From Desulfobacterales bacterium (GTDB lineage Bacteria; Desulfobacterota; DSM-4660; Desulfatiglandales; Desulfatiglandaceae): a stretch of 5,340 nt of DNA. The stretch is taken from the NCBI GenBank assembly GCA_021107495.1, contig JAIOSR010000131.1, forward strand, positions 1-5,340. The letters run 5' to 3'. The notes under the pieces were generated by a model that was given only the letters and a program-made list of their open reading frames with translations, was not told the DNA's origin and made no database searches. Shown here one piece after another: positions 1 to 4,571 of this stretch; within the stretch, counting starts at the first letter, position 1; each line of letters starts with the position of its first letter. A program made the translations under genes and the position numbers.

Positions 1-19
1 AAAAAATATCACATGATTC

Positions 20-29
20 TTTCCGGAAA
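20..29. promoter_or_regulatory. Perfect 10-bp palindrome next to the -35 box (possible operator)
   Basis: TTTCCGGAAA reads the same on both strands and ends directly against the TTGACA of the promoter candidate upstream of the hydrolase gene. A short symmetric site touching the -35 is a common place for a dimeric regulator to bind. Seen directly: the symmetry and the position. Inferred: any regulatory role. A 10-bp palindrome can occur by chance, and I cannot name a regulator family for it. Confidence 0.3.
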
Positions 30-58
30 TTGACAGGGCATCAGGGGAAGGATACTAT
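30..58 (+). promoter_or_regulatory. Sigma70-type promoter candidate for the alpha/beta hydrolase gene
   Basis: A perfect -35 box TTGACA (30-35) is followed by exactly 17 bases and a -10 box TACTAT (53-58, four of six consensus positions). The predicted start point, about 7 bases past the -10, falls at or within a base or two of the ATG at 65. The purine-rich SD-like stretch AGGGGAAGGA (43-52) lies inside the promoter spacer, so it would be absent from a transcript made here. The gene is therefore either leaderless from this promoter, or uses that SD-like stretch (12 bases from the ATG, rather long) on a transcript that starts further upstream. Confidence 0.5.
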
Positions 59-64
59 ACAATT

Positions 65-913
65 ATGCAGAAACTCCATGAAACCACCGGATATTTTTCA
101 GGCGACAAAAACCTTAAAATTTTTTACCGCAACCTCTCCGCTGAAAAGGAAAAGGCTCGGCTCGTTATCGCCCATGGTCTGGGAGAACATTCCGGAAGAT
201 ATGACCGGGTAATCAATCGTCTGGTGCCCGATGGGCTATCCATCTGGGCGCTTGATTTTTGTGGCCATGGTCGAAGTGGAGGCAAGAGAGGTCACATAGA
301 AAGTTTTGACCAGTACATCGCTGACATTGATAAACTCATCGAAATAGTAGCTGAAGACGCTCCGCAAGATACGAAAATATTTCTCCTGGGACACAGTCTT
401 GGCGGACTCATCGCGTTGAACTATGGGCTCCGGTTACCGGATAAGCTTAACGGACTCATAGTATCGTCACCGGTTCTGGCATTTAAGGTCAAGGTGCCGG
501 CTTTCAAAATCATACTGGGTAAAGTCATGTCCGCCATATGGCCGGGATTGAGCATGGCAAATGAATTGGATCCGACAAAAATCAGTCACGACAGGTCTGT
601 TGTGGACGCCTATATTAATGATCCTCTCGTCCACAGCCGAGTAACGGCAAGGTGGTTCACGGAATTCGTCTCTGCAATGGCGTGGGTCCAAAAATCTGCT
701 ACAACAATGAAAATCCCTATCCTGATGCAGATAGCCGGGAATGATTTCTTGGTTGATGCCGGGGCCTCGGAAACGTTTTTCAATCATCTGCTGCTAAAAG
801 ACAAGACAATTCATATTTACAAGGAACTCTTTCATGAGATTTTCAACGAAACTGCAGATGAAAGCGCCGTGGTTTTAGATGACCTCCATGCATGGATAGA
901 GATGCATCTATAG
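65..913 (+). CDS. Alpha/beta hydrolase, monoacylglycerol lipase / lysophospholipase type
   Basis: This encodes a complete 282-residue serine hydrolase of the Hydrolase_4 (monoacylglycerol lipase-like) family. Such enzymes cleave ester bonds in monoacylglycerols, lysophospholipids or small acyl esters; the actual substrate cannot be read from sequence. The family oxyanion motif HGLGEHSGRY is at residues 37-46, and the nucleophile elbow GHSLGG is at 109-114 with Ser111. The likely acid is Asp227 in GND and the likely base His257 in FHEIFNE, so the triad is intact. Residues about 135-215 form the variable cap that usually shapes the lipid pocket. There is no signal peptide or membrane segment, so it is probably cytoplasmic. 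The ATG at 65 is the only usual start codon, because an in-frame TGA lies at 14-16 with no ATG, GTG or TTG between. The gene ends in tandem in-frame stops (TAG TAA). It looks monocistronic, as the next gene is about 390 bases away with its own promoter candidate. Confidence 0.93.
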   Translation: MQKLHETTGYFSGDKNLKIFYRNLSAEKEKARLVIAHGLGEHSGRYDRVINRLVPDGLSIWALDFCGHGRSGGKRGHIESFDQYIADIDKLIEIVAEDAPQDTKIFLLGHSLGGLIALNYGLRLPDKLNGLIVSSPVLAFKVKVPAFKIILGKVMSAIWPGLSMANELDPTKISHDRSVVDAYINDPLVHSRVTARWFTEFVSAMAWVQKSATTMKIPILMQIAGNDFLVDAGASETFFNHLLLKDKTIHIYKELFHEIFNETADESAVVLDDLHAWIEMHL

Positions 914-1177
914 TAATTACCGGGATATGGTCCGAATATTTTTCCTTAAACGTAATCAAGCTGATGCCTTTTGGATAAGCATTATCGCTCATTCCCTTCT
1001 CGACAAATTTCATGAACACGGAACGGGAAGAACCTCGTTAAGATGTTCTTATTAAAGCCCTCGATTCACTGTCCTGACACCCATGCCCTTCCCACCCCCT
1101 GCCCTCCACAATACCGGCGGGCAAACCCTCATTGCTGGCGGCCCGTTGCCTCCACAACGTCATGAGATTGACTTTGC
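914..1177. other. Gene-free intergenic stretch with a GC-rich, C-rich patch
   Basis: I find no convincing gene here. The first part (914-1075) is AT-rich, without clear signals apart from a weak 6-bp stem AAGAAC/GTTCTT at 1028-1033 and 1045-1050 with an 11-base loop. From about 1076 to 1160 the composition changes to GC-rich and strongly C-rich on the + strand. A 41-codon frame on the - strand (1163-1038) crosses this patch but has no Shine-Dalgarno site and no recognisable motif, so I do not call it. The patch could be the remnant of a mobile or repeated element. Confidence 0.5.
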
Positions 1178-1206
1178 TTGACACATAAGGCCGAATCGCC
1201 TACAGT
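1178..1206 (+). promoter_or_regulatory. Sigma70-type promoter candidate for the AhpD-like gene
   Basis: A perfect TTGACA (1178-1183), a 17-base spacer and TACAGT (1201-1206, four of six -10 consensus positions) stand upstream of the AhpD-like gene. The predicted transcription start is near 1213, giving a leader of roughly 90 bases before the ATG at 1306. A second, poorer -35-like TTGACT lies at 1168-1173. The boxes and spacing are seen directly; activity is inferred. Confidence 0.5.
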
Positions 1207-1217
1207 TTGACCTCAAA
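1206..1217. promoter_or_regulatory. TTTGA-N2-TCAAA dyad over the predicted start point (possible operator)
   Basis: TTTGACCTCAAA is a perfect 5+5 dyad with a two-base centre. It begins on the last base of the -10 box and covers the predicted start near 1213, which is where a repressor would block polymerase. The outline resembles the short symmetric sites used by MarR-type regulators, but no such regulator is in the window. The same bases also lie in an alternative 6-bp stem (CAGTTT at 1203-1208 with AAACTG at 1218-1223). Confidence 0.35.
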
Positions 1218-1258
1218 AAACTGATTCAGCAAGGCTGTTATCGTTCTTGAGAAACGTT

Positions 1259-1276
1259 TTGCCCAGGTGAGGGCAA
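1259..1276 (+). promoter_or_regulatory. Leader hairpin before the AhpD-like gene
   Basis: TTGCCC (1259-1264) and GGGCAA (1271-1276) form a perfect 6-bp GC-rich stem with a 6-base loop inside the predicted 5' leader. Nine bases later comes a run of seven T (1286-1292), directly in front of the ribosome binding site. The T run is too far from the stem for a classic intrinsic terminator, but the pair could act as a weak attenuator or affect access of ribosomes. The structure is seen; its function is inferred. Confidence 0.3.
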
Positions 1277-1292
1277 TATCAATTATTTTTTT

Positions 1293-1298
1293 AGGGAG
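1293..1298 (+). promoter_or_regulatory. Ribosome binding site fixing the AhpD-like start
   Basis: AGGGAG lies 7 bases before the ATG at 1306. This supports that ATG over the in-frame GTG at 1267, which has no SD sequence at good spacing and would put 13 extra residues, partly encoded by the T run and the SD itself, in front of the conserved protein. Confidence 0.8.
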
Positions 1299-1305
1299 AA
1301 AAAAC

Positions 1306-1842
1306 ATGGCACACATCACACTACCGGAATTTGACGACATGACACCGAAAATCCAAGACCTGGCAAAACCGATATTGAAAAAAAGAGGAACACTCAACGA
1401 AACATTCAGACTGCTTGCATTGCGGGAGGATATCTTTTTTGCCACAGATAATATGGCCCAGACCTATCTGCTTTCTGAAACAGGACTCCCCTTTTCTACC
1501 AAGGAACGCATTGCACTGCTGGTTTCCATGGAAAACAGCTGCAAAATGTGTGTGAACGCTCATAAGAGTCTCGCCAAAAGACTCGGTATGAGCGAAGAGC
1601 AAATTGAACAGGTGGCGGGAGGTATCGATAAAATTGAATGTGAGGAAGGGGAGAAGCTCCTGCTGAAATTTTGTCTCCGCGCTTCCCAGAAAGATTCCTA
1701 CAAGATTCTAAAATCCGATATCGATGCAGTTAAAAACGCCGGATACAGTGATACACAGATCTTTGAAGCCGTTGCAATAACAAGCTATTTCCTTTACATT
1801 AATACGATATCAAACGTATTTGGTCTGGAGGATGAAGCATAA
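1306..1842 (+). CDS. AhpD-like carboxymuconolactone decarboxylase (CMD) family protein
   Basis: This 178-residue protein belongs to the CMD/AhpD-like alpha-helical family. The core at residues about 60-95 carries the redox motif Cys79-Lys-Met-Cys82 followed by His86, with Glu67 twelve residues before Cys79. This spacing matches the proton relay of mycobacterial AhpD (Glu118, Cys130, Cys133, His137), while AhpD's His132 between the cysteines is replaced by Met81. A thiol-based peroxidase or disulfide reductase role is therefore more likely than true carboxymuconolactone decarboxylation, which does not need the CxxC. There is no signal peptide, so it should be cytoplasmic. Such proteins often work with a peroxiredoxin such as AhpC, but none is next door. 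The gene seems to be transcribed alone from the promoter candidate at 1178-1206 and is convergent with iorB. The substrate and reductant are unknown. The start is set by the SD at 1293-1298. Confidence 0.88.
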   Translation: MAHITLPEFDDMTPKIQDLAKPILKKRGTLNETFRLLALREDIFFATDNMAQTYLLSETGLPFSTKERIALLVSMENSCKMCVNAHKSLAKRLGMSEEQIEQVAGGIDKIECEEGEKLLLKFCLRASQKDSYKILKSDIDAVKNAGYSDTQIFEAVAITSYFLYINTISNVFGLEDEA

Positions 1843-1853
1843 ATAGTGCTCAT

Positions 1854-1873
1854 CCGGAAACTTGCGTTTTTGG
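1854..1873 (+). terminator. Weak hairpin just after the AhpD-like gene
   Basis: CCGGAAAC (1854-1861) can pair with GTTTTTGG (1866-1873) around a 4-base loop, using two G-U pairs in the RNA, 12 bases past the stop codon. No T run follows the stem, so this is at best a weak terminator or 3'-end stabiliser. Confidence 0.2.
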
Positions 1874-1881
1874 ACTTCCAC

Positions 1882-1905
1882 CCTCCGTAGCAGCTACTGC
1901 GGAGG
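1882..1905. repeat. 9-bp stem palindrome between convergent genes (REP-like or bidirectional terminator)
   Basis: CCTCCGTAG (1882-1890) pairs with CTACTGCGGAGG read back from 1905. This gives nine pairs including one wobble (T1888 with G1899) and a 6-base loop, CAGCTA. The element is almost symmetric on both strands, as expected for a structure that works for both converging transcripts. No T run follows on either strand, so it is not a standard intrinsic terminator. It may be a copy of a dispersed palindromic repeat. Confidence 0.5.
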
Positions 1906-1917
1906 ACGGGCGCGCTA

Positions 1918-1989
1918 TCAGCCATCAGCTTTCGGCTTTCAGCAAAGGACATTAAAAACAAGATCTTGGCTGATCGCTGACCGCTGAAA
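1918..1989. repeat. Two opposed arrays of 7-base repeats (TCAGCNN / GCTGANN)
   Basis: Four consecutive heptads, TCAGCCA, TCAGCTT, TCGGCTT and TCAGCAA, occupy 1918-1945. After an AT-rich spacer of 23 bases, three heptads in the inverse orientation, GCTGATC, GCTGACC and GCTGAAA, occupy 1969-1989. The shared core is TCAGC and its complement GCTGA at strict 7-base spacing, so the two arms can fold into an imperfect hairpin in which every heptad core pairs and the two variable bases form small internal loops. The spacer contains a perfect 10-bp palindrome, CAAGATCTTG (1959-1968). The element fills most of the gap between the convergent AhpD-like gene and iorB, and probably is a dispersed intergenic repeat with a possible role at 3' ends. 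Confidence 0.65.
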
Positions 1990-2000
1990 ACTCCCCCCTT

Positions 2001-2621
2001 CTATTCCCGGACCATGCCCGCGCCGATGTCAAAGGCCTCCAGATTCACCGGGATCTTATCCGGTGACATTTTCCTGGACAGCACCGATTCAAAGCTCTCA
2101 CGGTCAAGAGGAAGGGCCTTTGTTGCGGAGAGGGCGCCCACGGATATTATGTTACCGAAAATGGGATTTCCCAGTTTAAGGGCCTCTTCGGTGGCGTCTA
2201 TAAACCAGGAACTGAGGCTCAGTTCCCGAACCCATTCTCTTATATCTTTTAGAGCGGGATATGCCTGTTCCCCCGAGATGACCCCTATGGACTGGATGGG
2301 TCTGGTATTGCAAAGTACCGAAACCTCCGGGTTTCCGTAGTCCCTCAGGACCCTTATTGCTTCGGTCGGCTCAAGGGCCACGATCATATGTGCCCTGCCC
2401 TTGGGTATCTGGGGAGAAAAGGTTGACGTAGCGGATATCCTCAAATGGCTCATGACAGAACCGCCCCGCTGGGAGGCCCCGAAGGTTTCACCGATGGTCA
2501 CATAAAAACCTAATTGGGACAGCATGTCTCCCACCATCCTGGAGGCAAGGACGTTACCCTGTCCGCCCACACCCGTGATAATAAGATTATAGGGATCGTT
2601 TTTTAGCTGTGCGTTTTCCAT
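2001..2621 (-). CDS. iorB: Indolepyruvate:ferredoxin oxidoreductase, beta subunit
   Basis: This is the complete 206-residue small (gamma-domain-type) subunit of an IOR-class 2-oxoacid oxidoreductase. It pairs with IorA to convert indolepyruvate and other aryl pyruvates, plus CoA, to aryl-acetyl-CoA and CO2 with reduction of ferredoxin; the reverse reaction can supply aryl pyruvates for amino acid synthesis. Family landmarks are GVGGQG at residues 17-22 near the N-terminus, ETFGASQRGGSV at 45-56, a GN in the segment around 156-157, and NLEAFDIG at 193-200 near the C-terminus. Length and order are normal for the family. The ATG at 2621 is preceded by GGAGGT 10 bases upstream. The gene starts 3 bases after the iorA stop, so the two are cotranscribed and probably translationally coupled, which fits a heteromeric enzyme. 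It is cytoplasmic, and convergent with the AhpD-like gene across a structured spacer. Confidence 0.93.
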   Translation of the reverse strand: MENAQLKNDPYNLIITGVGGQGNVLASRMVGDMLSQLGFYVTIGETFGASQRGGSVMSHLRISATSTFSPQIPKGRAHMIVALEPTEAIRVLRDYGNPEVSVLCNTRPIQSIGVISGEQAYPALKDIREWVRELSLSSWFIDATEEALKLGNPIFGNIISVGALSATKALPLDRESFESVLSRKMSPDKIPVNLEAFDIGAGMVRE

Positions 2622-2624
2622 TTT

Positions 2625-4568
2625 CTATGCCACCTCCCTTTTTTCGATGGCCCCGGACGGGCAGATGGAGGCGCAAACGCCGCACCCGGCGCAGATAACC
2701 TCGTCTATCCCGGCCGTCTTTTTCTCACTGTCCCATACCAGACCCGGACACTTGAGAACCCTTGTGCACAGCCGGTTGCAGCCGCAGTTTTCACCGATGC
2801 AGACCTCTTCATTCACCGACATCTCAAACATTTTCTTGCCCTTTTTTTCAGGGCTCAGGGCACAGATCTGCCTGAGGATTACGACCTTGACACCTTTATC
2901 ATCCTCCAGCATTTCCAAAAGGGTCTCCTGGGTTTTTTCCATATCAAAGGGGTCCACGACCCGGACCTTTGCACCCATGGCCTCACAGAGCCCCTGAATG
3001 TCAATATCGGGGACCTCTTCTCCGCAGGCATTGACCTTAAGCCCCGGATGGGCCTGAAAACCGGTCATTGCCGTTCCGCGGTTGTCAAGTACCACAAGGG
3101 TGATATTGGCCCTGTTGTGGATGGCGTTAACCAGCGCCGGCATGACCGCATGGAAAAATGTGGAATCACCGCACACGGATACGATGGGCTGGTCCATACC
3201 AAAGCCTTCGAGCTTGCCGAATCCGCTGGCAAGACCGGTTCCGGATCCCATGGCATGCAATGTCTTGAGGGTCTGAAAACCGCTGGCCCCGGCGGCCAGG
3301 GAGTAGCAACCGATATCACCGCACATGAATCCGTCTCGATTGTCAATACTGAGCGCATTGTGGATGTTCCAGAAGGATGCCCTGTGCGGGCATCCGGGGC
3401 AGAACGTCAATGCCCGGTCCGGCGACCCTTGGACCGCAATCTCCTGTGCCCTTTTTGCGTAGTCCTCCGAAACACTTTTATACGGGACGTCCAGGATCTT
3501 TGAAAGGGCATCCACTAAAAGGTCCGGATTGAGTTCGTTTGTTGTGGGAAGAGTGCCGTCGTGCTTGCCATGAAATGTTTTGATCCCGATCTCAGGGGCA
3601 ATCCGCGCCGCAAGGGCCTCGATATTTTCTTCTAAAAAGGGAAGCACCTCTTCCACTATCAGTACTCTATCAGTAATGGACAGGTATTTCGTGAGTAGAC
3701 GGCTGGGAAGGGGCCACGTGGTGCCCAGTTTAAGAAGACCCACCCTGTCATCGACCCCAAGCAGATGGATTGCCTCCCTGCTGTAAAGGGTGCAGGCGGA
3801 GCTGGTGATAAGGAGGAGTTCGGGTGCGTCCGGCCCCGTGTAAGTGTTAAAAGGAGACTCCTCCATAAGCTCCGAGGCCATACGGAGTCTCTCCTGCTGA
3901 CGGGCATGAAGGGGGTCCACTATGCCCGGAAGGTTAATTATGGGCCCCTCCATCTGATCCAGGAAGACCCCATTGTACCGGAAGCGGGCCTCTGCCTCCA
4001 CGGTGGGAAGTTCTCCAACGACCACGTTCCCGCTGGCATGGGAAAGCCTGGTCACGCTCCTCACCATCACCACGTTTCTTATCTCTTCCGAGAGCTGAAA
4101 GGCCCACTTGGTCATGTCCTTGGCCTCCTGGAAGTCCCCGGGCTCCAGGAGAGGAAATTCCATCATCTTTGCATAGTATCTGGATTCTCCTTCGTTGGTG
4201 CTTGAAAGGGCCCCCGGATCTTCGCATGACACCAGGACCATCCCTCCCCTCGTGCCCGACTGGGCCAAGTGGAGCAGAAAGTCCGCGGCCACGTTCACGC
4301 CAACCTGCTTCATGACGGCAAGGGAGCGCAGACCCGCAAAGGAGCCGGCAGCGGCCACCTCTGTTGCCACCTTTTCATTTACCGACCATTCTACATAGAT
4401 ATTCCTCTCTTCGGAAACCTTTGAGAGGTTTTCGATGATTTCTGAAGAAGGTGTCCCGGGATACCCGGCGGCCACGCTGATTCCGGCCTCCAGTGCCCCC
4501 CGGGTGATGGCATCGTTGCCCATCATCAGGAGCCTTGCCCCCTTTTCCGCTTGCAATAGGATAGACAT
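2625..4568 (-). CDS. iorA: Indolepyruvate:ferredoxin oxidoreductase, alpha subunit (TPP and Fe-S)
   Basis: This is the complete 647-residue catalytic subunit. The N-terminal pyrimidine-binding domain has GYPGTPSSE at residues 35-43 and NEK with Glu65, the likely TPP-activating glutamate. A middle transketolase-C-like domain spans about 245-360. The C-terminal TPP diphosphate domain has CPGCPHR (390-396), GDIGCYSLA (417-425), the Mg/TPP motif beginning GDSTFFHA (467) and ending in DNRGTAMTG (495-503). A ferredoxin domain closes the protein: a normal 4Fe-4S motif CAGCGVCASICP (Cys626, 629, 632, 636) preceded by an unusual set Cys590, 595, 597, 601 and 607. The enzyme oxidatively decarboxylates aryl pyruvates to acyl-CoA, passing electrons to ferredoxin, in the cytoplasm. 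The substrate (indole-, phenyl- or hydroxyphenylpyruvate) is assigned by family only. The ATG at 4568 has AGGAGG 8 bases upstream, lying inside the last codons of the FrhB-like gene. iorB follows after 3 bases. Confidence 0.94.
   Translation of the reverse strand: MSILLQAEKGARLLMMGNDAITRGALEAGISVAAGYPGTPSSEIIENLSKVSEERNIYVEWSVNEKVATEVAAAGSFAGLRSLAVMKQVGVNVAADFLLHLAQSGTRGGMVLVSCEDPGALSSTNEGESRYYAKMMEFPLLEPGDFQEAKDMTKWAFQLSEEIRNVVMVRSVTRLSHASGNVVVGELPTVEAEARFRYNGVFLDQMEGPIINLPGIVDPLHARQQERLRMASELMEESPFNTYTGPDAPELLLITSSACTLYSREAIHLLGVDDRVGLLKLGTTWPLPSRLLTKYLSITDRVLIVEEVLPFLEENIEALAARIAPEIGIKTFHGKHDGTLPTTNELNPDLLVDALSKILDVPYKSVSEDYAKRAQEIAVQGSPDRALTFCPGCPHRASFWNIHNALSIDNRDGFMCGDIGCYSLAAGASGFQTLKTLHAMGSGTGLASGFGKLEGFGMDQPIVSVCGDSTFFHAVMPALVNAIHNRANITLVVLDNRGTAMTGFQAHPGLKVNACGEEVPDIDIQGLCEAMGAKVRVVDPFDMEKTQETLLEMLEDDKGVKVVILRQICALSPEKKGKKMFEMSVNEEVCIGENCGCNRLCTRVLKCPGLVWDSEKKTAGIDEVICAGCGVCASICPSGAIEKREVA
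2632..2637 (-). promoter_or_regulatory. Ribosome binding site of iorB inside the 3' end of iorA
   Basis: On the - strand GGAGGT stands 10 bases before the iorB ATG and overlaps the last codons of iorA. Ribosomes finishing iorA would end at this site, which favours balanced synthesis of the two subunits. It also confirms the ATG at 2621 as the start. Confidence 0.75.
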
Positions 4569-4571
4569 CTC

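Noticed and set aside
1028..1050. AAGAAC/GTTCTT stem as a terminator of the hydrolase gene
   Set aside because: Only six mostly AT-rich pairs with an 11-base loop, no T run after it, and more than 110 bases past the stop codon.
1038..1163. A 41-codon ATG-started frame on the - strand across the GC-rich patch
   Set aside because: No Shine-Dalgarno site, no recognisable motif, and its presence can be explained by the GC-rich composition, which lowers stop frequency.
1267..1305. Upstream in-frame GTG as the start of the AhpD-like gene
   Set aside because: It would translate through the T7 tract and the strong SD; the ATG at 1306 has AGGGAG at 7-base spacing and begins a normal-looking N-terminus.
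1200..1445. An 81-codon - strand frame over the AhpD-like promoter and 5' region
   Set aside because: It lies opposite a well supported gene, shows no protein family features and has no ribosome binding site I can support.
1959..1968. CAAGATCTTG palindrome followed on the - strand by a T run, as an iorB terminator
   Set aside because: A 10-base palindrome with no loop cannot form the stem-loop of an intrinsic terminator by itself; it is noted only as part of the spacer of the heptad repeat.
3048..4205. Long + strand frames opposite iorA (for example 3048-3503 and 3765-4205)
   Set aside because: They are antisense shadows of a conserved GC-rich gene; their translations show no known motif, and iorA is intact across the region.
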